Numbered from the stretch's first letter, positions 53,008 to 62,270 are shown. The stretch is DNA of 64,000 bases from Bacteroidales bacterium (GCA_023229525.1 JALNZC010000002.1:141332-205331); one strand, 5' to 3'. Program-made: numbers and translations. The notes: generated from the sequence alone by a model not told the origin.

Positions 53008-53838
53008 TTAATTTTTTACGTATAGTATGCGTTTGATAATATTTTTTGTGTTTTGAAGGATCAGTTCTTTTGACCAATCGTAAAAATTATTATGCCAGCG
53101 TTGAGGGTGGAAAGTCATCATCACTTTTTTCGGGAAAGTACCCGCCTCCAGGGCTTTGATGATATCAAATGTCGAGTGATACCGTGGCCAGGTCAACTCT
53201 TCCTTCTTTCTTTGCCCTTCGTCTTTCGAACTTCTCAGTGGTTTGTCACGAACTGAATATTTATCTCCATCCCATCGCCGGCCGGTATCGGTGAGGTAAA
53301 AAGTTTTATTAAAATCCAAGTCAAAATAAGGTTCTCCGATTATCCCGAGTTTTTTATAGTCGTATTTGTCCCAGATGGCACGGTTATCGTATTTAGATAA
53401 TGGACTGCCGTGCATACAAATGGTTTCAATCGGTACAATCTTACGAAATATTTCCAGGTTTCGGCAGAATTCGTCATAGGCGTTGTCGATATTGCCTTTA
53501 CAGGTATCCATGGTTTCGTAGTGATAGCCGATTTCGTGGCCCATTGAGGCGATTTGTTTAATTACGGACTCATTATAGCTTTGTGGAACCACTCTGAAAT
53601 AGTATGTGCCAACTGTCCCCAAGCTGTATTGAATTTTAGAAAAAGCCAGAGTGTTTTGCTTAATGGCGTCGACGTCGTGACGAAAGACTGCTATTCGATG
53701 GAATTCGTATTTCTCAGGTTTCATGTTAAAGGATGTAAATTGCCAGTTTGAACTATATTCTTTAAATGTTCGAAATAGAAAATTCTGTGTTTGCAGAACT
53801 TTGATCAATTTTGGGTATGTTGTTATTGAAAAATCCAT
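53008..53838 (-). CDS. Polysaccharide deacetylase-like protein (copy 2)
   Basis: The 276-residue paralogue of 48682-49407 starts MDFSITTYPKLIKVL, with AVFRHDVDAIK near 50-60, GHEIGYHYET, TICMHGSPLS and TFHPQRWHNN. The RHDVD and HP motifs suggest a NodB-like metal site. About 12 residues near 202-215 (RSSKDEGQRKKEEL) have no match in copy 1 and are heptamer-encoded. It likely deacetylates the polymer made by this cluster. Confidence 0.8.
   Translation of the reverse strand: MDFSITTYPKLIKVLQTQNFLFRTFKEYSSNWQFTSFNMKPEKYEFHRIAVFRHDVDAIKQNTLAFSKIQYSLGTVGTYYFRVVPQSYNESVIKQIASMGHEIGYHYETMDTCKGNIDNAYDEFCRNLEIFRKIVPIETICMHGSPLSKYDNRAIWDKYDYKKLGIIGEPYFDLDFNKTFYLTDTGRRWDGDKYSVRDKPLRSSKDEGQRKKEELTWPRYHSTFDIIKALEAGTFPKKVMMTFHPQRWHNNFYDWSKELILQNTKNIIKRILYVKN
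53207..53235 (-). repeat. Short heptamer insert in the deacetylase, CTTTCTT/CGTCTTT
   Basis: About four 7-bp units (CTTTCTT, TGCCCTT, CGTCTTT, CGAACTT) lie in frame inside the gene. It is the right-most heptamer array in the window. Confidence 0.7.
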
Positions 53839-53921
53839 TGAAGAAAGGAATGACGCCTGTTTCTGCAGCGGCTTTGAAAAACGAATATAGATCTAAAAAT
53901 AAAAAGCCGATTTAAATTCAA

Positions 53922-54971
53922 TCAACTTGCTAAGTATTTATCAAGTATTAAACTCAATTTTTCTTGTAATGTTCTTACATATGTAAGATTAAAGTCTTGT
54001 TTTTTGCATAGTATCTCTTTGGTCCGTTTTAAAAATTTATCAGGTGTTGAATAATAAATCCCTTGATGGTCATCACCCAGAAAAGTCATCACGCTACCAT
54101 ATTCTGTTGTCAGAACTGGGATTCCACATGCTCTGGCTTCTAGGATTGACAAGGGTAGGCCGATAGAACCAGCTTCAAATGTAACTGGAAAAACATACAG
54201 GTCTGATAATTGATAAATCTCTTCAATTTTGGGAATATATCCATCAAGAATTATAATACCTCTTTGTTCCAGTTTTTCCTTCAAATGAATTTCTTTTGGA
54301 GCATCAATGGGTGTTGAACTGCTGCCTATGATCACCACTTGGTTGTCATCTGTTTGCAGCGGGATGAGACTGTCAAGGTTTCTTCCCCAATTAATGTGCC
54401 CTACGTGAGCAATAATGTTTTTATCCTCAGGAAGTTTGTATTGTCTTCTAAGATCAGTTTTTATTTTAGCACTTTTAATCGGAGTGAACCGATAAAGATC
54501 CGTGTGTAATGGAATCAAGCTGCTGTTTAATGCCATACTTTGCATTGTTTTAAGTACTTCAGGCGAAGGTGTCAAAACAACATCAGTTTTGAGTTTTCTA
54601 ATAATAAATTTTTTAAATGGAGATAAGGATTTCGGTTGCATGCTTATCATCAAACATTTCGCAGCTGGCTGAAAATACTTAAGCATATTTAATCTAACAA
54701 AACTTGGTAAGGTAGCAGATGAAGAAGGAAGATAAAATATGATATTTGGATTGTGCGACTTGAGTAACGATCTAATCTTCTTGTCAAGAAATATTCTGTT
54801 CGTATTTATCTGATATAATTTTAACTCTTTAGAATGTATCTCTTTGCCATACTTGCAAATCCCGATAGTATCATATCGTCGGGATAGTTCTCGAAAAAAA
54901 AAACTTGCCGCATTTTTTATGCCTTCATCCAAAGGCAATGTCAAATCTTCTGTTATGTAAAGAACACGCAT
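53922..54971 (-). CDS. Family 4 glycosyltransferase
   Basis: The 349-residue GT-B enzyme starts at MRVLYITEDL (54971), four bases after the upstream gene's stop. It shows IIAHVGHINWGRNLDSL (start of the C-terminal domain, about 185) and the EAGSIGLPLSILEARACGIPV-type EX7E motif. An upstream start would overlap the preceding gene by more than 100 bp. It likely adds a sugar to the exopolysaccharide unit. The gene looks A/T-rich. Confidence 0.85.
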   Translation of the reverse strand: MRVLYITEDLTLPLDEGIKNAASFFFRELSRRYDTIGICKYGKEIHSKELKLYQINTNRIFLDKKIRSLLKSHNPNIIFYLPSSSATLPSFVRLNMLKYFQPAAKCLMISMQPKSLSPFKKFIIRKLKTDVVLTPSPEVLKTMQSMALNSSLIPLHTDLYRFTPIKSAKIKTDLRRQYKLPEDKNIIAHVGHINWGRNLDSLIPLQTDDNQVVIIGSSSTPIDAPKEIHLKEKLEQRGIIILDGYIPKIEEIYQLSDLYVFPVTFEAGSIGLPLSILEARACGIPVLTTEYGSVMTFLGDDHQGIYYSTPDKFLKRTKEILCKKQDFNLTYVRTLQEKLSLILDKYLAS

Positions 54972-54975
54972 GTAA

Positions 54976-56703
54976 TTATTTATAACAAAATGAAACGATT
55001 TTATATCCAGAAAACTTTTCAGGGTATTTCCCGAAGAATTTTGAAAGCGCGAAAGTGCTAACCTTGCTGTTAACCTCCTGTATATCTCCAATATTATCAA
55101 TTATCATTAATTTTTTATTTTCGGTAATGCACTGTTCATACAGTGATAATTTGATATCCAAATCTAATTTCTTTTCATCTGTGCCTCTTGTTATTATTGT
55201 ATCTACCGGAACATCCAAAAAGAAAGTAACATCTGGTTTTGGTGATAAGGTTTGTAGGAATCTATATACAAACCTAATTGTAGTGTTACTTCTGCTCGTG
55301 CTCTCCATATCAACAATGGCATCATGGATGTATCTGTCTGCTATTACTACCTTTCCTGTTAATAGCCGTAAGCGAATTTTGAAAAAATAATAAAGAATAA
55401 GATCAATCACATTTAATAGACGCCAAAACGAATAGATAGGTGATTGTTTTTTTGTTGAAGAAATGAAGGTCGAACGGCTCTTTTGTGTTTTAACTAAAAG
55501 ATGTAAAAATTTTAAAATGAGACTCGTTAACAGCATTGAACCCGGCCTGCTCCACACAATACTTGTTTGAATATCACAAGTACTAAATGCCTTTTGTAAC
55601 AGTCTGATATGTTGAGACTTTCCAGAACCATCAAGGCCACTGAATGCAATTAAACAATTGGGATGATTTTTAATCGATAATTTAAGATGGATAAACCTGT
55701 CTATAAGTCCTCCCAAAACCTGATAGTAACGTCCTAATTTATTACCAAAAGCAGGATCTCTTAACTCTCTTATTATTGTATGTCGCCTAATCCAGAAATG
55801 TGGTATTCTGAAAGGCATCTTGACCGGTCGCTTCAGTATATCATCGTTTATTTTCTTTGAAATCCACTTGTCTTTTTCAATAGATTGTTTTGCGCGGTCA
55901 AGAATGTCAGATGGAATTAGTTCTGTGCCAAATAAATCATGATACAGGAAATTAAAAATAATAAAAGCGGAAAAGAGGCTTTTCTCCCAAAAGCATTCTG
56001 ATGCGGTCTGAATAATATACTCCCAGTCAATTGATTTGCATTCAATGCTTTTTTTTATGGCAAGTAAATCAAAAATTTTAATGATATGATCTTCTAGAAA
56101 ACAATGTGCTGTATTTGTTAAAATGCAGTCTTCAAATCCCGGATAATTAATTGTGGGTTTTGAAAAGTCGGTTTGATAATAATCCCATATATGTTCATTA
56201 TTATCAAAGGGAACCACCCAACAAACCCTTTCATGCAAATGTATCGGTACTATTATTTTATCACCACGAAATTTCCGATAAAATTCCTTATGAGCTTCTT
56301 GAATGTTCCGTAAATTCACATACCCCATTTGGATAAGTACTTCTCCTGCTTTCTTGAAGTGCTTTGTCTGAACCAATACATCCAAATTATCGCTCATTGA
56401 GGGGAACAATCCGGTAGATTTATGAAATAAATATTCTATTTCATACTTATCCCATTCTTTTTTTATTAACAGGAAATCATTTTCCCATTGCGTTTTACGA
56501 TTCAATTCATCAAGGTATGCTTGTTTAAATTCTGTTGATTCAAAAAAGCATTCAAATAATTGACCATTTCTATCGTTTGCAAGTTCAACTAGAGAAATTT
56601 TATTTTTTTTGAAGCAGGTCAAAATTTGCTGAAAATCCTTGCTTTCAAAATTGACAGAATTGTGCGTCAGAATATTTATTGCATTATGCTGGATTTTATG
56701 CAT
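54976..56703 (-). CDS. Fusion of nucleotidyltransferase-like and thymidylate kinase-like domains
   Basis: The 575-residue protein has an N-terminal NTP_transf_5-like part (about 20-290; SMSDNLDVLVQ gives the acidic D-x2-D site, then VPIHLHERVCW). The C-terminal part is P-loop kinase-like (about 345-565; FSGLDGSGKSQHIRLL, VIADRYIHDAIVDME, FFLDVPVD) as in thymidylate kinase. It probably phosphorylates or nucleotidylates a small sugar or lipid intermediate rather than dTMP, since it lies inside a glycan operon. It overlaps the upstream GT4 by 8 bp. Confidence 0.75.
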   Translation of the reverse strand: MHKIQHNAINILTHNSVNFESKDFQQILTCFKKNKISLVELANDRNGQLFECFFESTEFKQAYLDELNRKTQWENDFLLIKKEWDKYEIEYLFHKSTGLFPSMSDNLDVLVQTKHFKKAGEVLIQMGYVNLRNIQEAHKEFYRKFRGDKIIVPIHLHERVCWVVPFDNNEHIWDYYQTDFSKPTINYPGFEDCILTNTAHCFLEDHIIKIFDLLAIKKSIECKSIDWEYIIQTASECFWEKSLFSAFIIFNFLYHDLFGTELIPSDILDRAKQSIEKDKWISKKINDDILKRPVKMPFRIPHFWIRRHTIIRELRDPAFGNKLGRYYQVLGGLIDRFIHLKLSIKNHPNCLIAFSGLDGSGKSQHIRLLQKAFSTCDIQTSIVWSRPGSMLLTSLILKFLHLLVKTQKSRSTFISSTKKQSPIYSFWRLLNVIDLILYYFFKIRLRLLTGKVVIADRYIHDAIVDMESTSRSNTTIRFVYRFLQTLSPKPDVTFFLDVPVDTIITRGTDEKKLDLDIKLSLYEQCITENKKLMIIDNIGDIQEVNSKVSTFALSKFFGKYPEKFSGYKIVSFCYK

Positions 56704-57820
56704 TTTTTCGGATTAATGCTTTATAAATATCCATTATTCTATCATTGAGTCTTTTCACATCATATTGCTCGGCATGGGAGCGGATATCTAATTTGCGGTT
56801 CGCTGATAATACAGTCAGTATTTTTTCTGCAAAGTCTGAAATATCTCTTTTGGCCAGGTAACATCCTTCGATTGGTTCAATAACCTCCGTAACATCGCCA
56901 ACATGAACAGAGACTATCGGTAAATCCGAGGCCAACGCTTCCTTAATTACTGTTGGACTCCCTTCGTAATGAGAGCAGAAAGCAAATACATCTGCACTGC
57001 CCATTATTTTCGGTATCGAGTCGTAAGCAACCTCTCCAAGGAATAACACATCATTCAAACCTAGATTATTTACTTTCTCTTTCAATATTGCTTCTTCTCT
57101 TCCTTTTCCAACGATGATCAACTTTGATTGTTTGCAATTTTCTTTCACAATTCTATACGCGTCAATAAGGAAACCTATATTTTTTTCTGATTCTAAACGT
57201 CCAACAAAAAGTACAATCTTATCCTCCTGGCTTAGATTGTTTTCTTTTCTGAATTCATTGGTAAAACTTGGTTTGAATTTTTCAAAGTCTATCCCAATCG
57301 GGATTACTTTTAATTTGTTTTTAATAAATGGGTATCTTGATGAATAATACTGACCGGTATGTTTATCAACAGCTATTAAAATCGAAACTCTTTGAAACAC
57401 CCATTTTTGAATAATTGAGTAGATAATCCCATATACTTTTCCTTTTTTGTCAAATATCGCCAAATCATGAGCTCCATGAAGTGTACAAATTGAATTTATA
57501 GTTTTTTGCATTATAAAAAAAGGAAACAAAATGTCGGGTCGTTGAGCATGAATAATGCAATCTTTCTCAAAAACCAATTTAGGAATGATACGGAATAAAT
57601 TAAGAATATACTTTACATTGGAAGCATCTTTTTGGCTTACAACCGGTACAAATTTGGAAAAATGGTTTGGGTTGGAAATATCTAGAGGTTCATCACTTCC
57701 CAGTAAAACTGTCGAAACATTTTGGGCCATCAAATGTCTTGATAAATTTATCACATATGTCATTATTCCTCCGGATGAATCCCGGTTAGGGGTCTCATTC
57801 TCTGCAAAGTATATTCTCAT
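56696..57820 (-). CDS. Family 4 glycosyltransferase
   Basis: The 374-residue GT-B enzyme has N-terminal NRDSSGGIMTYVINLSRHL, VLFVGRLESEKNIGFLIDAY (about 199-218) and the HYEGSPTVIKEALASDLPIV EX7E motif (about 290). It begins 2 bp after DUF354 ends and overlaps the next gene by 8 bp, so the genes are almost certainly co-transcribed. Confidence 0.88.
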   Translation of the reverse strand: MRIYFAENETPNRDSSGGIMTYVINLSRHLMAQNVSTVLLGSDEPLDISNPNHFSKFVPVVSQKDASNVKYILNLFRIIPKLVFEKDCIIHAQRPDILFPFFIMQKTINSICTLHGAHDLAIFDKKGKVYGIIYSIIQKWVFQRVSILIAVDKHTGQYYSSRYPFIKNKLKVIPIGIDFEKFKPSFTNEFRKENNLSQEDKIVLFVGRLESEKNIGFLIDAYRIVKENCKQSKLIIVGKGREEAILKEKVNNLGLNDVLFLGEVAYDSIPKIMGSADVFAFCSHYEGSPTVIKEALASDLPIVSVHVGDVTEVIEPIEGCYLAKRDISDFAEKILTVLSANRKLDIRSHAEQYDVKRLNDRIMDIYKALIRKNA

Positions 57821-57822
57821 CC

Positions 57823-58842
57823 CTATTTGATAAAATCTCTAATATGTTTAAGAATGACCATTGTCGTATCCTCCCATTGGTTAAGTATTCTATCATGAGT
57901 TATCTTTTCAGTGTTTTTTTTAATATCCTTGTCCAGCAAAATATCAATTGCAGCTAAAACCTCATCTGTTTTTTCTCTCATAATCATACATCCAGATTCA
58001 ATAAAATCAGAGTTCATTGCCATGATACGACCTCCTGTATATAGCGTGGGAACACCCTGCAGGCATGACTCCCTTGCAAGCGTATCACCAGAAGAGATGA
58101 CAAACCGTGAATACTTGATCAGTGAGTAAATGTCTTCAACTGGTTCTTCTAAAATAATACAATCTTTTTCAAATCGGGAAACAAACTTCTTGTTTTCAAG
58201 TGAAAGGACAATTTTAAAGCCCTTGTTCACTAAAAGTTCAATGATTTGCTGTATTTTAGGATTTTCTTTTTGATAGTTCAGACTAACATTGGCAATTTCT
58301 CTAATAAAAATATACTTATCAACCTCTAAATTGAATTTATTTAGCACATCTGGGTTAGGTTGAAAATAATCAGGATGCAGATATGCAAGTTCTTTAAAAC
58401 CATGGAATTTGAATATATTTTTCTTATTTATCTTTATAAAATCTGGCATTATATGCCTGGTCGCAAATAGATTGGCATGATAAAAAGGTATTTTGTATTC
58501 TGCATCATCCTCAAATGCAAGATAAGGGATTCGATTAACCCATGATGCTATTGCATTTGTTGGGCCAAAACATACTGATAGATCAATATGCTTTCGCTTT
58601 TGAAAAATAAGGAATCTATAATCACGGAGCAATTGACCAATAACCTTACGGATAAAATTTCTTTTATGAGTTCCTATACAAATGGGATCAAATTGACCTA
58701 GTTCATAATGAACAATTCTGCCCAACAGCCCCCTTTCACGATAAGTTAGTATAATGGAGTGACCCTCTTTAGCTAATTGCTGAGTAGCATTCTTAAAAAA
58801 GTTTACGTCTACAGGATGATTTAAGTCAAACAGTATATTCAT
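57823..58842 (-). CDS. DUF354 family GT-B-like protein
   Basis: The 339-residue protein begins MNILFDLNHPVDVNFF, the typical DUF354 start, and continues with SVCFGPTNAIASW and FVISSGDTLARESCLQGVPTL, which resemble UDP-GlcNAc 2-epimerase/GT-B folds. DUF354 proteins accompany surface-glycan clusters; the reaction is unknown. It is the second gene of the minus-strand run. Confidence 0.85.
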   Translation of the reverse strand: MNILFDLNHPVDVNFFKNATQQLAKEGHSIILTYRERGLLGRIVHYELGQFDPICIGTHKRNFIRKVIGQLLRDYRFLIFQKRKHIDLSVCFGPTNAIASWVNRIPYLAFEDDAEYKIPFYHANLFATRHIMPDFIKINKKNIFKFHGFKELAYLHPDYFQPNPDVLNKFNLEVDKYIFIREIANVSLNYQKENPKIQQIIELLVNKGFKIVLSLENKKFVSRFEKDCIILEEPVEDIYSLIKYSRFVISSGDTLARESCLQGVPTLYTGGRIMAMNSDFIESGCMIMREKTDEVLAAIDILLDKDIKKNTEKITHDRILNQWEDTTMVILKHIRDFIK

Positions 58843-58914
58843 TTTATCTTATTGGTGATTTGAAATCTAATAATAGTGTGATCATGTGATGCGACATAGA
58901 TTTCGTTGTTCATT

Positions 58915-59916
58915 CTATATTTTCGACATCATTTTTACTCCAATTGTTCCAATTTTGTACATAATCGGATTGAGTATTTTCAAGTAGCGTCCATACTCAA
59001 CCAAATTGCCTCCAAATTGCACCTTATAGTCTCTTACACCATATTCCTGATCTGGTTTTCCGGCACCCATAAGGTCTACCGTGGGAATCTGGCTATTTAT
59101 GGCATATTCTATTACCCCTTTAATAGCCAAATGTGTTGGAAATACTTTTTTATCGTAATTACGAATCCCAGCATAATATAATGTATTAATTGATAATTTG
59201 GGATATTGTATGCAGAAGCAACCACCAATGATTTTGCCATTGTGTTGCACAATAAATACTTTTCCAATTGAACTCGCATAGAGTTTTTCGAAATAATCAA
59301 CATCCGGAAGGGGTAATTTTACCCTTGACGAATAAAGCGATTTAAGAATATCAAACAATTTATAAACCTCTTCCACATTCGATGCTTCCTTTACTAATGC
59401 GCCGGCTTTAATTGAAAGACTAATTTCTCGACGGCGATTGTACTTCATTTTCAATAATAAATCGTTTAATTTGAAGTCTCTTAATTCCATTTTTATATTG
59501 CAATAGGGAACATATTTCCAGGTACTTTCTTTATACTCTTCACAAAATGGTTTATAATCAAACAGATTACGCGTTTCTAAATAAATAAGCTTGTTTTTGT
59601 AGCATACATAAAGATGTTTTAAGAGTATTCTTAGCGCTACTTTGCCTGTATCACTTTCCTCGATTAATGGTCCTCCATATATAATTCCACGTTTGGAGAA
59701 AAAACCTTTTAGGCCATGTTCTTTATGGATTGTTACTACCACCAATGCAACAATTATATCCTTTTCAATTATGCTAAAAACCTCAGCTGATAAGCCCTCA
59801 ACTGAATTGAAAAACTGATAAAACTCAGGAGTTTGAAATGGTGATGTGAAACTATTATTTTTCAAAAATTTAGTCCAACTTTTAATATCGATGTGTTCAT
59901 TTGCAATTATTTGCAT
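58915..59916 (-). CDS. FemAB-like GNAT acyltransferase (copy 2)
   Basis: The 333-residue paralogue of 46744-47778 has the shared GVRDYKVQFGGNLVEYGR motif near 295 and MKYNRRREISLSIKAG near 160. It probably attaches an amino acid or acyl group to a polymer precursor. It is the first gene of the exopolysaccharide run on this strand, next to the mobile-element region. Confidence 0.82.
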   Translation of the reverse strand: MQIIANEHIDIKSWTKFLKNNSFTSPFQTPEFYQFFNSVEGLSAEVFSIIEKDIIVALVVVTIHKEHGLKGFFSKRGIIYGGPLIEESDTGKVALRILLKHLYVCYKNKLIYLETRNLFDYKPFCEEYKESTWKYVPYCNIKMELRDFKLNDLLLKMKYNRRREISLSIKAGALVKEASNVEEVYKLFDILKSLYSSRVKLPLPDVDYFEKLYASSIGKVFIVQHNGKIIGGCFCIQYPKLSINTLYYAGIRNYDKKVFPTHLAIKGVIEYAINSQIPTVDLMGAGKPDQEYGVRDYKVQFGGNLVEYGRYLKILNPIMYKIGTIGVKMMSKI

Positions 59917-59984
59917 TTGGCCTGAATTTGCTTAGTTGATCCTTATCAATTCACTTTTTTTGTTCGTTCAATAGCGTTGGATAT

Positions 59985-61058
59985 TTACCCACGAAAAATA
60001 AAAAATAAAATTTCTTCTCGTTTTATTCTCATCCATATCCTCAGGTTGTAAGCTGCACTGCAGTGGCCAATAATGTATTGATTTGTTCTCCAGCCGTGCC
60101 TTTAAGATAATTTCTAAGCATCCTGTGATCATGTTTCAGATGTGTGATAAGTCCTTCAATTCCAGCCCCGGACCGAGATATCGGTGGTCCTTCCATTTTA
60201 AAGGGAACCTGCCGTATTGATCCAACAGCCGGTTGACGTTTTTATGTTCCTCTTCAAATACCCCAATTGATGCTTAATCGCTTTGTGGATTTGTTTCTTT
60301 GACTTGATTTTCAACTCGGCCGTTTTCAGATAATTTTCCCGGGCAACCTCACGGGAAGTCCTTGGTTTGACACCATGAAGTTCGGAGTCAAACAATTTAT
60401 CGATCAACTCTTCCGATTTCTCCCGGGCGTCATTCAGAAGGTTCAGATCAGCAGGATAGGCAATGTCTTTCAGGCATGCGGTTGCGTCCGTGATCAGCCT
60501 GCCTTTGTGCGGTAAGGTTGTCTCTGTTGTTGCCTGCTGCAGGAATGCTGAACCAGTGTCCGGCATAGTGTCATCCAGTTCGTTTGAATCGCTGGAAATT
60601 CCCGAAGGTTGTTCAGGTTTGGTATGCGATAACCCAAGTATTTTCTCATTGATGGAATTGATCTGTTCGATGCCCAATCGCTTACGGAATTCTACAAACA
60701 GAGAAGGATCGAACGGCTGTTCTGTGCTGAAACTGCTGTAGCCAATGAAGTACTGCATATACATGTTTTCCTGTATCAGCATCACGGTTTCCCTATCACT
60801 GGTATTACAGATGTGTTTCAGGAGCATCGCTCCGATCGCAACCCTTGAGTTGATCCCATCTGCCCCCACGTTACTGTTTTGCATGCCATGCTCATAGGTG
60901 CTTACCAAAACATCCCAGGGAATCTTCTTCGCCAGAACTACCCATCGGTTATTTGGATCCAATAGTTGTGAAAACGGACTCTCAAATCCTACCAAGGTAA
61001 ATTGATTTGGACTAACATAAGGATGTTTTGATGCACGGATTTTTTGTGCCTTTGCCAT
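59985..61058 (-). pseudogene. Decayed DUF772/IS1182-like transposase
   Basis: From MAKAQKIRASKHP (61058) the N-terminal DUF772 region is intact (SRVAIGAMLLKHICNTSDRE; LITDATACLKDIAYPADLNLL). The frame shifts near 60240, where NVNRLLDQYGRFPLKW continues in another frame. It then jumps to the family's C-terminal SGAGIEGLITHLKHDHRM, and another shift leads to LRIWMRIKREEILFFIFRG, ending at 59985. About 180 residues with the central catalytic part are missing. The element cannot move by itself. Confidence 0.82.
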
Positions 61059-61137
61059 ATTTCTTTGCACTTTTTACTTCGTAAATATAGCTATAATCAT
61101 TGAATAGTGTGGCTTCCAGATAAAATCAGCAGACCCT

Positions 61138-62264
61138 TTGCGCCATGCAAAGCCTGTGAAAGGGGAATAAACTGTTCATTGAAACCTTTCGAAGAAACCC
61201 AACAGGTAACCAATCCTGTCCGGTAAAGATTAGCCATCAGCCGGAAACGAGTCTTGCGTAGTAGACAGAGATGCCTGCACGAAGCGTAGACAGCGATTGC
61301 AAAAGCCTTGTGAAAGAGCCTCGTAATAATGATTTATCGACGGAGTTTTCGTAGTAGGGTCTACGGGAATAGCACCGAAAGCACGACAAAAAGACAAGTG
61401 CCAAGGTCTGTCCGGGGTATGACAACAAAGCAAATGTAAAGCGGGTTTCACGGGAACATGGGAGAGCCTCCTGTTTCCTTGACGAAACGAAACCAGAAAT
61501 AGGGCAACTGGTCGACCCAAGCCCAGGTATGCCGGAGGCGTCTCACAGCCGATATAAGCGAAACACTGAGACACGTCAGGGTATCCGATACGAGCGAAGA
61601 GCGAAGTTAAGAAACGAACAGAGGCAGTCTTAGCGCCTTCATAGTACCGCTTGAAAGCCGGTGAACTTATCCCAAGGAACCGGTGAGTAGGGAAGGGAGT
61701 GCGCCGGGTTATGGAATCGGTTTTGAGAAACACTAAAATGTGCATAGGAACAAATGAATGTGTTAACGAAACAGAATCGAATAGCAGAAATTGCTAAGAA
61801 ATACCAGGACAAGACTTTGGTATCCTTGCATCACCATATGGATATGGACTGGATGCAGGAAGCCTATAAGAGGATCAAACCAAAAACAAGTCCGGGTGTT
61901 GATGGCCAGACTTTGGTAATGTATGAGGAAAATCTTGAACATAATCTTCAGGATTTACTTGAACGTGCGAAATCGGGGAGGTACGTTGCTCCACCGGTCA
62001 AACGGGTATACATTCCCAAAGGTGATGGGCGGGAACAACGTCCCATTGGTATCCCCACGGTAGAAGATCGTATTCTGCAAAGAGCGGTATTGCAGGCACT
62101 GGAGCCAGTATTTGAGACAGATTTTTTCGACTTCTCGTACGGATTTCGACCGCGCAAGTCGCAGCATGAGGCGGTGGACTATTTATGGAAGCAAATCTAT
62201 CAACAGAATATCGGGTGGATAATCGATATCGACATCCGTAAATTCTTTGATACGATGGATCATC
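61138..62264 (+). mobile_element. Group II intron, 3' part removed by an IS21 insertion
   Basis: A structured non-coding stretch of about 600 nt, beginning near TTGCGCC (close to the usual GUGYG start), precedes an intron-encoded reverse transcriptase. Domains V/VI and the rest of the protein are missing because the IS21 element begins at 62265. The exact 5' end is uncertain by several bases. Confidence 0.75.
61754..62264 (+). pseudogene. ltrA: Group II intron reverse transcriptase/maturase, truncated
   Basis: Only about 170 residues remain: the RT0-RT2 region (KTSPGVDGQTL; VYIPKGDGREQRPIGIPTVED; FDFSYGFRPRKSQHEAVDYL) and the RT3 start WIIDIDIRKFFDTMDHL. The catalytic YADD motif, maturase and endonuclease parts are lost. 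The apparent stop TAA is contributed by the IS21 terminus. Confidence 0.92.
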
Positions 62265-62270
62265 TGTAAA

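Noticed and set aside
27..53235. Heptamer arrays as assembly or contamination artefacts
   Set aside because: Arrays are short, differ in unit order at each site, and are flanked by unique gene sequence with frames preserved; only raw reads could exclude this fully.
61230..61745. Open frame of 171 codons on the minus strand
   Set aside because: It lies antisense to the structured RNA of the group II intron, has no protein-family features, and is a well-known type of false gene in such introns.
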